Notes under the pieces: generated by a model
What the model was told of the DNA's origin: nothing
Databases searched by the model: none
The model's input: only the letters and a program-made list of their open reading frames with translations
DNA from: Nostoc sp. PCC 7524
Lineage (GTDB): Bacteria; Cyanobacteriota; Cyanobacteriia; Cyanobacteriales; Nostocaceae
Reading direction: 5' to 3'
NCBI RefSeq assembly: GCF_000316645.1
Contig: NC_019684.1
Location: forward strand, 1,302,001 to 1,366,000
Length of the DNA stretch: 64,000 nucleotides
Program-made: the position numbers and the translations under genes
Part shown: piece by piece, positions 52,631 through 61,464 of the stretch
Layout: each line of letters starts with the position of its first letter
Position numbering within the stretch: the first letter of the stretch is position 1

Positions 52631-53248
52631 CTAAACAGCAACTTTAGCCTGTAAACTTGGTGTAACAGATTGGGGTTGCTCCGAGAATAGCTCTCTGGAA
52701 GATTTTTCTGTTTTTGGTAAGCCATAATAACGAGCTTCTGCTTCGATTTCATCCACAAAATCCCAAGCTTCAATGGCTCGTTTAGAATCTGGGCCATAGT
52801 TAGCAGAAATTGCACGCGCATCTGAGATAGCTTTGTGCAGTTCTTTACGCAAGAATACTAATTTGGGTTTAGCAATAAAGTCATCCTTGCCGACAATATC
52901 AGTAACAGAAATTACGCCTATTAACTCACCCCGAATAACAGGCGCACACCATACATTTGTGGTAGTTAATAACCGTGCTACATATTCTACATCAAGGTCA
53001 GGATCGACAACGATGCAGGGTTTGCTCATAATTTCATAGACATTAACTTTGTCAGGATCTTTACCATAAGCAACAACCTTGCCTGCGATATCAGCCACAG
53101 TCACGATACCATAAGCATCACCACTATGACGAGGTTCTACAATCAACGCACGCAGTCCTTTGAGCCTCAAGAGTCTGACTGCTTCAGCTACACTTGCAGA
53201 GCCGCGAATAGTAGCTACATCTTGAGTCATAATTTGTTTGGCTCTCAT
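52631..53248 (-). CDS. CBS-domain protein next to the nif cluster
   Basis: 205 residues with a tandem CBS pair (MTQDVATIRGSASVAEAVRLLRLKGLRALIV..., MSKPCIVVDPDLDVEYVARLLTTTNVWCAPVIRGELIGVISVTDIVGK), then a helical tail (HKAISDARAISANYGPDSKRAIEAWDFVDEIEAEARYYGLPK). CBS pairs often sense adenine nucleotides. It is the first gene of a minus-strand set (CBS, ankyrin, oxidoreductase, hypothetical) located past feoA; 638 bases separate it from feoA, so it likely has its own promoter. Confidence 0.88.
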   Translation of the reverse strand: MRAKQIMTQDVATIRGSASVAEAVRLLRLKGLRALIVEPRHSGDAYGIVTVADIAGKVVAYGKDPDKVNVYEIMSKPCIVVDPDLDVEYVARLLTTTNVWCAPVIRGELIGVISVTDIVGKDDFIAKPKLVFLRKELHKAISDARAISANYGPDSKRAIEAWDFVDEIEAEARYYGLPKTEKSSRELFSEQPQSVTPSLQAKVAV

Positions 53249-53886
53249 AATTACTGCTCCTTATGTTTGCAAGGAAGGAAATTATTTCTAAACTGCTGCA
53301 ATTCCAAACGGTATTTGCGTAGCTTGCACAATTAACTCTCATTCAGATTGAATTATGAGTAATTAAATTTGCTACTTGCTACCTGAAAAACGGTTAAGGT
53401 AATTAGACATACCATTTATGATCTTGTGTACTTAGTTCACACCTTAATAACTCTGAATATTTTTTGGGATAAATTTACGCTGTTTTCCCTTGCAATGAAG
53501 CTATCTGACTGTTGATCCCATTTCTTAGCTTGACCATTATTAAGGTTAGGAATGTCTGAGATAACCCTGTAATCGCTTTTGCTGAAGTTGTGGTTCACTA
53601 GCAACAATTTAGCTTACTTATATATTATCACTCTGATAAGGCTAGATTATGAATGTTTCTTACAATCCCCATATACATTGATTAAATCCGCTTACAAATC
53701 ACTAAAAAAGCAACCTTTTTGACAGTTATCTTGTATGATGTCAGCTATTTATTTTTAGCAATATAATTAGGCTTTTATGGAACTAGCTTTTGGATAAATA
53801 TCTGTCAATAAAATCATTGTTAATCTAGAACCCCGATTTCTTAGAGAAACCGGGGTTCTGATTACGGATTTGATGTTTTTTAAGTT
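53249..53886. other. Promoter-containing spacer between feoA and the CBS gene
   Basis: 638 AT-rich bases without a gene. Holds the hairpin at 53827-53859 near the feoA end. The remainder should contain the promoter of the CBS-ankyrin-oxidoreductase genes (minus strand); no confident motif seen. Confidence 0.5.
53827..53859 (-). terminator. Hairpin after feoA (repeat family shared with the hypB hairpin)
   Basis: AGAACCCCG (53827-53835) with CGGGGTTCT (53851-53859), and inner TTTCT/AGAAA. Located 28 bases past the feoA stop, it probably marks the end of the nif-fdxH-feoA transcript. Confidence 0.65.
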
Positions 53887-54138
53887 TCAACTCTTAAGCA
53901 CACGGACATAAATTGCACGTGCCAATTCTTGTTCTATCTCTAGTAAGATACTTCCTACTTTGATCAGCAATGAGGGAAACTGTTGTTCTACAGTGATGGT
54001 AACGCCTGTTGTTAAACCTAGTGATGTGAGTTTTTTGAGCAGTGCTTTATCTTGAGTTTTGCAGAAAGTGACGATGCCTTTTTCTCCCAGTTTGAGCAAT
54101 TCTAATGAGCAGCCAGTCACACTAAAAGGAGCAAACAT
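53887..54138 (-). CDS. feoA: FeoA-domain small protein
   Basis: 83 residues, one SH3-like FeoA domain (KALLKKLTSLGLTTGVTITVEQQFPSLLIKVGSILLEIEQELARAIYVRV). FeoA aids ferrous-iron uptake by FeoB or acts in metal-linked regulation. No feoB lies in the window. It follows fdxH by 126 bases on the same strand, matching a role in iron supply for nitrogenase (inferred). Confidence 0.85.
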   Translation of the reverse strand: MFAPFSVTGCSLELLKLGEKGIVTFCKTQDKALLKKLTSLGLTTGVTITVEQQFPSLLIKVGSILLEIEQELARAIYVRVLKS

Positions 54139-54264
54139 TGGTAATTACCACACTGAAATTAAAAATTCAAAATTTAAAATCAGGATAAAGGATGTAGTTT
54201 ATCCTTCATCCTGATGAAAACTACGCTTTCAAAAGCTGTAAATAGTAGCGACTACAGCAATTGA

Positions 54265-54564
54265 TTAAACGAGATATGGTTCTTGGTGGGTTTTGATTGT
54301 GCAGTTAGAACGAGGATAGGTAACGCACAATAGAGCAAACCCTTTACCCATTTGTTCGTCATCTAAGAAGATTTGATCATCTTGATTGATTTCACCTTCG
54401 ACGACTTTACCTACACAGCTAGAGCAAGAACCTGAATGGCAAGAGAAAGGTAATTCAATACCGTTTTCTTCTGCACCATCCAAAATTGTGGTATCTTCGT
54501 CGATTTCAATTGTGGTGTCGAGGTTGTCTTTTTTGTTGATCAATCTAACTTGATATGTTGCCAT
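54265..54564 (-). CDS. fdxH: Heterocyst [2Fe-2S] ferredoxin FdxH
   Basis: 99 residues, plant-type ferredoxin with CHSGSCSSC (C-x4-C-x2-C) and a distal Cys in LLCVTYP. The nif-cluster position next to hesAB and the sequence around [15 protein letters not shown] fit FdxH, the direct electron donor to nitrogenase reductase in heterocysts, rather than photosynthetic PetF. A 9-bp hairpin lies in its leader (54603-54640). Confidence 0.95.
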   Translation of the reverse strand: MATYQVRLINKKDNLDTTIEIDEDTTILDGAEENGIELPFSCHSGSCSSCVGKVVEGEINQDDQIFLDDEQMGKGFALLCVTYPRSNCTIKTHQEPYLV

Positions 54565-54602
54565 TTTCCGGTTCTCCTCAAGATTTATTGGATGGACATA
54601 AT

Positions 54603-54640
54603 TTCTCGAAGTTTGTGAATCTCCCTTGACTCTTCGAGAA
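54603..54640 (-). promoter_or_regulatory. Hairpin in the fdxH leader
   Basis: TTCTCGAAG (54603-54611) and CTTCGAGAA (54632-54640) form a perfect 9-bp stem about 39-76 bases upstream of the fdxH start on the minus strand. It could stabilise a processed fdxH message. Confidence 0.5.
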
Positions 54641-54755
54641 GTGATGCGGAGAGAGACACTGCTTGTGTTGCGAAAAAATCAGCAAATGTCTGTTTTGTCT
54701 AAGGGAAGCTTTTAAGGTCAGACTTAACTATTAGCTTCAAGCCTGAAATAGTCGT

Positions 54756-54820
54756 GTAGGGTGCGTCAGACGGCTCAAATGCTGTCAATAAACAGATTAT
54801 TGATATCTGACGCACCCTAC
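54756..54820. mobile_element. 65-bp MITE-like element with 15-bp perfect inverted ends
   Basis: GTAGGGTGCGTCAGA (54756-54770) and TCTGACGCACCCTAC (54806-54820). Lies in the hesB-fdxH spacer, 31 bases after hesB, and may also separate expression of fdxH from hesAB. Similar to 40330-40404. Confidence 0.7.
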
Positions 54821-54851
54821 TAATATGCCAGTTGCGTAAGTCCTGATAGTA

Positions 54852-55226
54852 TTAGCTGCAAGGTACGCCTTCGGGGGAACAATCACCAGCTTTGAAGGAC
54901 TTGCCACAACCGCAGGTACTGGTTGCTTTGGGGTTAGTGAACTTAAAGCCACTTTCAACCACACCCTCAACAAAATCAATCACCAGTCCTTCTAATAAAG
55001 GCGCACTTTTGGCATCTACGTACACCGGCACTTTACCTTGCTGGATAACGATATCATCTGGTTGGGGCTGGCTGGTGATTTCCATGCCATACTCATAGCC
55101 ACTGCAACCACCGTCTTTGACAGAGATGCGGACACCTTTAGTAGTCGTTTCATCAGTCTCAGCAGCTGAACCTCGCAAGAATGCCCGCAGACGAAATTCT
55201 GCTTTTTCTGTTAAAGTAACGGTCAT
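54852..55226 (-). CDS. hesB: HesB, IscA/SufA-type Fe-S cluster carrier
   Basis: 124 residues. A-type carrier with the three Cys: GGCSGYEYG and the C-terminal CGCGKSF (C-x-C). Heterocyst-specific HesB is 57 bases downstream of hesA in the nif cluster. It probably carries Fe or [4Fe-4S] clusters for nitrogenase proteins. Confidence 0.95.
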   Translation of the reverse strand: MTVTLTEKAEFRLRAFLRGSAAETDETTTKGVRISVKDGGCSGYEYGMEITSQPQPDDIVIQQGKVPVYVDAKSAPLLEGLVIDFVEGVVESGFKFTNPKATSTCGCGKSFKAGDCSPEGVPCS

Positions 55227-55283
55227 TGAAACTCCTGATTTGTAGCGATTAGTTTTTTAGTGCTGTTAGCCGGTGATGGGTAG

Positions 55284-56087
55284 TTAACTATGTGTGCAAT
55301 TACTACTTGTTTCCATCGAATTAGATTGTGCATATCTCCAAGGCGCACTGTTACCGCATACTGGACAAGAGCGATCGCGTTGAGAACGCCTCTTAGCAAA
55401 TTCCATGCGGTTAAAATCAATGGTGAGTAATTGCGACAACAAAGGCTGACTAAATCCGGTAATCAACTTGATGGCTTCTAGTGCTGTTAGACAAGCCAGT
55501 GTCCCAGACACCGCACCCAGCACAGAAAAACCACGCCGATCCCACTCAGGTTTCTCTGGGAAGAAACAAGACAAACAAGGAGTCACACCAGGAATAATTG
55601 TGGTTAAATAAGCCTCCATCCCGTTCATCGCTGCTTCCACCATTGGTTTGCGCCAGCGTACACAGGCGGCGTTCAATAAATCACGCTCTGTAAAATTGTG
55701 AGCGCAATCTAGAGCCATATCAGCAGACTGCACTAACTCATCTACATTTTCCGGTGTGATATAGTCGTGAACTGCTTCGATTTGGATATCAGGATTGATC
55801 GCCTGTAGAGTTTCTTTCGCTTTGAAAACCCTCGGTTTACCTACCCAATCATCCGTCATCAAAATCTGACGATTCATGTCGTCCATCCGCAGATCACCGC
55901 CTCGGACTAGGATTAGCCGCCCAACGCCCGCTACTGCTAGGTAAAGTGCCGCCGTACCGCCTAATCCTCCCACACCAGTCACTAAAACTGTCGCTGACTT
56001 CAGACGCTTCTGAGCTACTTCGCCAAAGTTTGGGAGCATCATTTGGCGACTATAACGTTCTAACTCGGTAGGCGTTAGGTTGATCAC
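55284..56087 (-). CDS. hesA: HesA, ThiF/MoeB-like E1 enzyme of the nif cluster
   Basis: 267 residues. Adenylating-enzyme features: YSRQMMLPNFGEVAQ, nucleotide-binding VLVTGVGGLGGTAALYLA, RQILMTDDWVG, CxxC zinc pairs TPCLSCFFPE and CPVCGNSAPW. E1-like enzymes activate a carboxyl terminus; the partner in nif clusters is not known. Operon with nifW (10-base gap). Confidence 0.95.
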   Translation of the reverse strand: MINLTPTELERYSRQMMLPNFGEVAQKRLKSATVLVTGVGGLGGTAALYLAVAGVGRLILVRGGDLRMDDMNRQILMTDDWVGKPRVFKAKETLQAINPDIQIEAVHDYITPENVDELVQSADMALDCAHNFTERDLLNAACVRWRKPMVEAAMNGMEAYLTTIIPGVTPCLSCFFPEKPEWDRRGFSVLGAVSGTLACLTALEAIKLITGFSQPLLSQLLTIDFNRMEFAKRRSQRDRSCPVCGNSAPWRYAQSNSMETSSNCTHS

Positions 56088-56097
56088 TTTATACCTC

Positions 56098-56412
56098 CTA
56101 ATCAGAAGAGAGTTCTGTCAGCGTAATTACATTTTTTGGCTTATCTTTAAATACCTTGAACAGTTTTTGTTCTTGGGGTGAGGATTCCAAAAAGGTCTGA
56201 TAAGCCTGTTGCAATGCTAATGAGTATTGATTTAATTTTTCTTCGTTGCTCAGTTCAGAATTACTGTCAATTTCACTGATAAATTGTGAGAATTTTTTTA
56301 GAATATGTAAACGATTGACATTAACCAATTTAGGGTCGTAGTCCAATTCAAAGAATTTAAAATATTCTTCTGCATCGGTAAGTTTTTTGAATTCTTCAAT
56401 AGTTTTAGTCAT
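56098..56412 (-). CDS. nifW: NifW, nitrogenase stabilising/protective protein
   Basis: 104 residues (MTKTIEEFKKLTDAEEYFKFFELDYD..., LHILKKFSQFI). Standard NifW length and sequence. It helps maturation or O2 protection of the MoFe protein. Its ATG overlaps the preceding stop (ATGA). Confidence 0.93.
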   Translation of the reverse strand: MTKTIEEFKKLTDAEEYFKFFELDYDPKLVNVNRLHILKKFSQFISEIDSNSELSNEEKLNQYSLALQQAYQTFLESSPQEQKLFKVFKDKPKNVITLTELSSD

Positions 56413-56621
56413 TTGGCGTTCTCCAATTGCTTGAGATGTTTCTTTAATTCATCAAGCTGATGATAAATTTCATAAGTTGCGGCTGCAACTTCCATTAATT
56501 GTGTGTAATTTGTGGGTAAGCCTTCTGCTAAGTCGTGCAAATCCATTTTCATTTGTCCGGCTTTGCTGTTGAGGCGTTTGATTTTATTTTTGAGTTCTTC
56601 AATGCTGGTGTTTTCTACTTG
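56409..56621 (-). CDS. DUF683/CCE_0567-type nif-cluster protein
   Basis: About 70 residues from MQVENTSIEELKNKIKRL. The frame extends to 56678, but the extra 19 residues come from the preceding spacer. Two helices form a coiled-coil hairpin (the family binds metal ions in a related protein from Cyanothece). Overlaps nifW by 4 bases. Always found with nifX/DUF269; function unclear. Confidence 0.88.
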   Translation of the reverse strand, partial: QVENTSIEELKNKIKRLNSKAGQMKMDLHDLAEGLPTNYTQLMEVAAATYEIYHQLDELKKHLKQLENAK

Positions 56622-56691
56622 CATTGGGGGGGTTTCTTTTGAATTAGAGGGTATTTTGCAACCTTTCGCAATGTGCAACTTATCTTAAGAC

Positions 56692-56775
56692 CCCTCTCCA
56701 AACCTCTCCCCTAAAAGGAGAGAGGCTTTTATTCTTGCTCCCCTTCCCTAGTAGGGAAGGGGTTGGGGGTTAGGT
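56692..56775. repeat. Composite repeat in the DUF269-DUF683 spacer
   Basis: CCTCTCC / GGAGAGG blocks and CCCCTTCCCTA (56740-56750) / TAGGGAAGGGG (56752-56762), then TTGGGGGTTAGG. Same family as 1936-2090, but in the reverse order. Confidence 0.8.
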
Positions 56776-56837
56776 CTGAAATCATCTTGCACACAGCGTT
56801 ACTTTGGATTTGTTTAATAAATCCCTATGCCCTACTT

Positions 56838-57314
56838 TTAGATTTTGCTGACTTCGCGGAAGCGGGTTGCTAAATCTAGTCCTTTGGCTACGAATTTTTC
56901 GCCTTCTTCTGCTAGTTGTTCTAGGGATTCAAAACCGAAGCGGTGAGCGTCGCGGAGGGTTTTGACGGTGAGTAGTAGGCGACCGGAAAAGACTAAAGCC
57001 CAGCCAAAGCCTTCGTGACTTAGGTCGATTACTACTTGGGAAATTAAGCCCGTTTCTTGTTCGATTCTGGCGGCTATGGCGCGGAAGAATGACATGATTC
57101 GCGCTTGGGTGACGGGATCAACTTCACCTTCAATGGAAATTTCCCGTTTCTTTTTTTTGGGAACAACGAAGGGTTTTAGTAGTAGTTCATCTGACCAATT
57201 ACGGTAAATTCCGTAAGTGTCTTGTCCCCGAATTTGTAATACTAATGTTTTGAGAAAGGGAGAGGTGGCAACTACATTTGTCGCGGGATCGTTGACACTA
57301 TTTTCTGCGCTCAT
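56838..57314 (-). CDS. DUF269 NifX-associated protein
   Basis: 158 residues (FLKTLVLQIRGQDTYGIYRNWSDELLLKPFVV...VIDLSHEGFGWALVFSGRLLL...DAHRFGFESLEQLAEEGEKFV), the DUF269 family that accompanies nifX in molybdenum nif clusters. Coupled to nifX through a 4-base overlap. Role in FeMo-co trafficking is inferred from association. Confidence 0.92.
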   Translation of the reverse strand: MSAENSVNDPATNVVATSPFLKTLVLQIRGQDTYGIYRNWSDELLLKPFVVPKKKKREISIEGEVDPVTQARIMSFFRAIAARIEQETGLISQVVIDLSHEGFGWALVFSGRLLLTVKTLRDAHRFGFESLEQLAEEGEKFVAKGLDLATRFREVSKI

Positions 57315-57724
57315 ACTGTTGCTTCGTCTTCTAGTTCATCTACAAAGTTTGTGGTTTTGGGTTGCAATGCTTTCCGCAACCAAGGGGGAGGATTACCTTT
57401 GAGGGTTTGTACTAATTTAGTCAGGATTTCTTTTATTTCTTCTTGTTCAGAACGAGCCTTAACTGGTGTAACACCTTTTTTGATTAATTTGGCGGCAGCA
57501 GTTCCACCAATAGCTGTGACATAAACAATGGCGCAGTCAACTAATGCTTCTAGTTTTGGTGTGACTTTATCTTCGTTACCGTCTTGTTGTAAGTCGCCCT
57601 CAAAGTTTAATGTTTCTAAGAATTGATATCCTTCTGCATTAATTTCATAGACATCAATTTCTCTCGCCCAGCCAAAGTGAGCATTAATATGAACGTGGTC
57701 AGTAGTTGTAAAGGCAATTTTCAC
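57311..57724 (-). CDS. nifX: NifX, FeMo-cofactor/NifB-co carrier
   Basis: 137 residues from a GTG at 57724, chosen because AGGAGA lies 7 bases upstream (57731-57736) and VKIAFTTTDHVHINAHFGWA is the usual NifX start. A longer frame to 57793 would add 23 residues translated from a repeat (FPIPNPQYPIP) and is rejected. NifX/NafY fold with conserved HFG and a C-terminal DELEDEATV tail. It holds NifB-co or VK-cluster during cofactor synthesis. Confidence 0.93.
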   Translation of the reverse strand: MKIAFTTTDHVHINAHFGWAREIDVYEINAEGYQFLETLNFEGDLQQDGNEDKVTPKLEALVDCAIVYVTAIGGTAAAKLIKKGVTPVKARSEQEEIKEILTKLVQTLKGNPPPWLRKALQPKTTNFVDELEDEATV

Positions 57725-57815
57725 TTTTATTCTCCTGCTTTTGGGGATTGGGTACTGGGGATTGGGTATTGGGAATTGGTAATTTATTCTCAATTCCCTA
57801 ATTTTGAATTTTGAA

Positions 57816-59141
57816 TTAATCAGTCGCCAGTCCCCACAAATGTTTTACTCGTTCTTCTTCTGCTTCTAAAAATAGATTGCCGATGCCAAATAAGACTTCC
57901 ATTGAGCCGCGATAGCCTACTTTTGTGAAGAGGCCATTGCCTAATCGGTCATAGATAGGTATACCGAGGCGATAGTGAGGAAGTGAAAGCCGTTTGGCGA
58001 TCGCAGCTAGGTTAGAATTACCAATCAGCAGGTCAGATCCAACTGCCAATTCTTCTAAGTCTTCTAAGTCTCCAATAGTCACGCTCTTGATGGGGAGTTT
58101 TTCTAACAGGGGGGAGCGTGTTGTGGTCACGGCTGCATGAATTTGCGTCCCCATCGATTGCAGAAAGCGCACTGTTGACCACAGTAAGTCCGGTTCTAAT
58201 GCTAAGGATACTCGCTTCGCACCAAAGTAAAAGTGCGTGTCTAACATTGCATCTTGCAATTGGCGACGTTGACGACGATATTTTTCGGGTACGGGGTTGC
58301 TGCTAAGAATGGCTAATGCTTGCAAAAACTCATCTACTGGTTCTAGTCCCGTGAGTTCGCTAAACACTTCGTAGGGAATGCCAAACCGTTCTTCCAGAAT
58401 TTTGGCTGCACCCCGCATACTTTCACCCAAGGCGATAGTAAAGGCGGAACAACCAACTGCTTTCAGTTGCGCCACACTCGTACCACTGGCTGTGATGGCA
58501 GTAAATCCATCTTCTAGATGTCCATCTAATGATGCGCCAATGTCAGGTACAAAGATGGGGGTTAATCCAAAGGAAGTGACAATTTCTTTGATTTCTTGCA
58601 AATCCCCTGGTGTGAAGGCAGAACCAGCCAGAATTGTGACTTGTTCGCTTCTAATCGCACCAGCTTGGGGAATTTGTTTAACTATGCTTTCCACAGCCGC
58701 CGCAAAACCATCTTGCAACGCGCCTTTAAAATCGGGTGTCGGTGCAAAAACTACGGGAATGTGAGCTAGTTCTGGGTGGCGATCGCGGATATCCTTTAAG
58801 AATCTCTCAATATCATCGCCTCTGGTTTCTGTGAGTCCAGTGCTACACAAACCAATAATTTCGGGATTGGATTTCTCAACTAAGGTCAGAATCGCCTGTT
58901 CTACGTTTTCTTCACCACCGAGAATAGTCGTTACTTCCGTCATCGCCGTAGTAGCGAGGGGAATCGCTTCCCGAAAGTGACGAACTAACACCACCTTGGC
59001 GAAGGCTGTACAACCTTGCGAACCGTGGAACAGAGGAATCATCCCCTTCAATCCTAAAAAAGCCAACGACGCACCCAAAGCCTGACTTTGCTTGAGAGGA
59101 TTAACTGCAACTGATTTGTCGGGAACAGTAACGACTGCCAT
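57816..59141 (-). CDS. nifN: NifN, FeMo-cofactor scaffold subunit
   Basis: 441 residues, similar to NifK. MIPLFHGSQGCTAFAKVVLVRHF and SKCSTGLTETRGDD-type motif (GLCSTGLTETRGDDI) provide cofactor-scaffold residues. Forms the alpha2beta2 complex with NifE on which FeMo-co is completed. The spacers on both sides (59142-59306 and 57725-57815) are made of GGGGAGCAGG- and TTGGGYATT-type short repeats. Confidence 0.96.
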   Translation of the reverse strand: MAVVTVPDKSVAVNPLKQSQALGASLAFLGLKGMIPLFHGSQGCTAFAKVVLVRHFREAIPLATTAMTEVTTILGGEENVEQAILTLVEKSNPEIIGLCSTGLTETRGDDIERFLKDIRDRHPELAHIPVVFAPTPDFKGALQDGFAAAVESIVKQIPQAGAIRSEQVTILAGSAFTPGDLQEIKEIVTSFGLTPIFVPDIGASLDGHLEDGFTAITASGTSVAQLKAVGCSAFTIALGESMRGAAKILEERFGIPYEVFSELTGLEPVDEFLQALAILSSNPVPEKYRRQRRQLQDAMLDTHFYFGAKRVSLALEPDLLWSTVRFLQSMGTQIHAAVTTTRSPLLEKLPIKSVTIGDLEDLEELAVGSDLLIGNSNLAAIAKRLSLPHYRLGIPIYDRLGNGLFTKVGYRGSMEVLFGIGNLFLEAEEERVKHLWGLATD

Positions 59142-59159
59142 TTAGATTACTCCTGGGTA

Positions 59160-59255
59160 GATAGGGAAGCAGGGGGGCAGGGAGCAGGGAGCAGGGGGCA
59201 GGGGGAGCAGGGGGAGCAGGGGGAGCAGGGGAGGCAGGGGAGCAGGGGGAGAAAA
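59160..59255. repeat. Short G-rich tandem repeats in the nifE-nifN spacer
   Basis: Many tandem GGGGGAGCA/GCAGGGA units; the following bases (59262-59306) hold ATGCCC/CCCAATCCC repeats running up to the nifE stop. Confidence 0.9.
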
Positions 59256-59306
59256 ATTCCATGCCCAATGCCCCATGCCCCATGCCCTATGCCCTATGCC
59301 CAGTCC

Positions 59307-60746
59307 CTAATCCCCAATCCCCAATCCCTCAAAAACGCGATTTTGATTTTTGGTATATTCGTTAGCCCATGTCCCCATATCTTCATCCCAAGGTGCAGGT
59401 TTACGGATTTGTTCCCAAATCGGGCTGTAGAGGGCTTCGTAGAGTTCCCGCGCCATCTCTAACATACCTACATAACCAGCGTAGGGATGATGACGTTCTT
59501 GGTTGATATCGAGGAACGGAATCCGGGCTTTGAGGGCGGTGTATTGGTTACGACCACCAGCAATTAACATATCTGCTTGTGTATCTTTTACCAGTTGTAG
59601 GAGTTCTTTGGCGTTGCCTTTCTCTAGCATGATGCCATCAGTACCTATCAACTTCTTGATTTTAGCTTTATCTTCTTCCGTACTCTTTCTTGTACTGGTA
59701 GCAACTACTTCTATGCCTAAGTCCTTCGCTGCCGAGATAATCGACCAACTCTTAACACCACCTGTATATAATACAACTCGCTTACCTCTGAGGCGATCGC
59801 GGTAAGGAGCAAGTGCCAAATCCAGAGCGGCCATCTCAGACGCAATCAATTGTTCGGTACGCTCTTGTAAATCAGGGTCGCCCAATTTGGCGGCAATATT
59901 CCGCAGACATCGATTCATATCATCGATGCCATAAAAAGACTCTTCAATGTAGGGGATGCCGTATTGTTCCTCCATCTTTTTCGCCATATTGAGCAACGCC
60001 CGCGAACAAATCATCACGTTCAGCTTGGCGCGGTGGGCATAGCGGATTTCTTCAAATCGAGCATCGCCTGTAATTTTCGACAGGACGCGAATACCCAATT
60101 TTTCCAGTAACGGCAGGACTCCCCACATTTCCCCGGCGATATTGTACTCGCCAATTAAGTTTATATCATAGGGGGTGGTAAACTCCGGTTCTGCTGTCCC
60201 GACAACATAATCTAATAAAGCTTCCCCGCCAAAACGGTTGCCTAAGTTCTTACTACCAATAAACCCAGGAGCAAATACAGGGATAACAGGAGTACCAATT
60301 TTTTCCGCCGCAGTTTTGCAAACAGCATTAATATCATCACCAATCAAAGCTGTCACACAAGTAGCGTAAACAAATACCGCAGTGGGTTTGTAGCGTTTAT
60401 GAATTTCCAGAATTGCCTTATATAGCTTCTTCTCACCACCGAAGATGACATCATTTTCTGACATATCAGTAGTGAAGCCCATTTTATATAGTTGTGGGCC
60501 AGAAGAGAGACTACCACGACTACCCCAAGAATTACCAGCGCAGGCGATCGGCCCATGAACCAAATGAGCCGCATCGACAATAGGCACAAGCGCAATCATC
60601 GCCCCATCAAAAGCACAACCCCCTTGAGCCGCCCCAGGTTGTGCTTGTTGACTACAAGACTTATTCTTTTTTGCACCATGTTTCTCTTGATTATGCTCAC
60701 AGCCAGGCTGGTTAAGCAGCTCATTAACTTTTCTTTGGGTGTTCAT
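59307..60746 (-). CDS. nifE: NifE, FeMo-cofactor scaffold subunit
   Basis: About 479 residues from the ATG at 60746 ([19 protein letters not shown]); a GTG at 60761 would add five. NifD-like: [33 protein letters not shown], then [14 protein letters not shown]. Scaffold for FeMo-co assembly with NifN. The end FEGLGIGD arises where the coding frame runs into GGGGATT heptamers, so the last five residues or so look repeat-derived. Confidence 0.96.
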   Translation of the reverse strand: MNTQRKVNELLNQPGCEHNQEKHGAKKNKSCSQQAQPGAAQGGCAFDGAMIALVPIVDAAHLVHGPIACAGNSWGSRGSLSSGPQLYKMGFTTDMSENDVIFGGEKKLYKAILEIHKRYKPTAVFVYATCVTALIGDDINAVCKTAAEKIGTPVIPVFAPGFIGSKNLGNRFGGEALLDYVVGTAEPEFTTPYDINLIGEYNIAGEMWGVLPLLEKLGIRVLSKITGDARFEEIRYAHRAKLNVMICSRALLNMAKKMEEQYGIPYIEESFYGIDDMNRCLRNIAAKLGDPDLQERTEQLIASEMAALDLALAPYRDRLRGKRVVLYTGGVKSWSIISAAKDLGIEVVATSTRKSTEEDKAKIKKLIGTDGIMLEKGNAKELLQLVKDTQADMLIAGGRNQYTALKARIPFLDINQERHHPYAGYVGMLEMARELYEALYSPIWEQIRKPAPWDEDMGTWANEYTKNQNRVFEGLGIGD

Positions 60747-60979
60747 TCTCTCTTCTCGCACGCGATCGACATTTTAATTTTCAGATATCAGTCATCAGCA
60801 ATCAGTTCTTAACTACCAACCTCATCACTGATGACCGTTCATAATAAACTTCCTGCAAAAATCTTCTCTAACCCCGCGAAATCCTCCGCGCTAACCTCCG
60901 CGACACTCTGCGTTTAAAAAGCGATCGCTGGTTACATTTTCATAAACTAGACCTTTGCAAGAAACAAGGCTAATAGCCT
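60747..60979. other. Spacer between nifE and the Mo-nitrogenase C-terminal-domain gene
   Basis: Contains CTCCGCG/CTCTGCG-type repeat (60873-60915) and a GCGATCGC. No gene. Confidence 0.6.
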
Positions 60980-61306
60980 CTAGCAAATATACTTAGTGAT
61001 ATCCTCTCCACATTCATCAGCCAGATAAGACAAAGCCCGAAAACGCAACCCCACAAATTCGTCATACAGAGGATTAAGCTTACACAGTGCGGGAATATGA
61101 ATAGTCCGCCCAAATAAACTAATGTTTCGCTCAAAAGGACAACAGCAAGGAATTACTTGACAGATGAGATGAGCGAAACGAGAATTTTTAACCGGAATAG
61201 TATCAACCCAACGCCGCAAAGGACGAAGCACATCAAATGCGCCGGGTTTTTTATAGTTGGGTGGATGAAAGTTAGGGTGATGATGGTGAGTGTGAGTTGA
61301 TGACAT
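60980..61306 (-). CDS. Mo-dependent nitrogenase C-terminal-domain protein
   Basis: 108 residues. Starts with a His-rich THTHHHHPNFH segment, then PLRRWVDTIPVKNSRFAHLICQVIPCCCPFERNISLFGRTIHIPALCKLNPLYDEFVGLRFRALSYLADE (seen in parts), the small cyanobacterial protein placed between nifK and nifE. The metal-binding look (His cluster and CCC) is visible; function unknown. Confidence 0.88.
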   Translation of the reverse strand: MSSTHTHHHHPNFHPPNYKKPGAFDVLRPLRRWVDTIPVKNSRFAHLICQVIPCCCPFERNISLFGRTIHIPALCKLNPLYDEFVGLRFRALSYLADECGEDITKYIC

Positions 61307-61329
61307 ATAACTTATCTGAGGGGAATAGA

Positions 61330-61435
61330 GGGAATAAAAGGTAACTAGGGAACTGGGGATTGGGTACTGGGTACTGGGTACTGGGAAAAATTCCCTTCCC
61401 AGTCCCTATTCCCTAGTCCCCAGTCCCTAATCTCT
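61330..61435. repeat. Short tandem repeats in the spacer after nifK
   Basis: GGGTACT/GGGGATT heptamers then CCCTATTCCC/CCCAGTCCC repeats; can fold into a hairpin and lies just after the nifK stop. Confidence 0.85.
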
Positions 61436-61464
61436 ACCTTTTAATAGAACGCTGAAATTAAGTT

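Noticed and set aside
57724-57793. N-terminal extension of NifX
   Set aside because: Translated repeat sequence with the real ribosome-binding site inside it.
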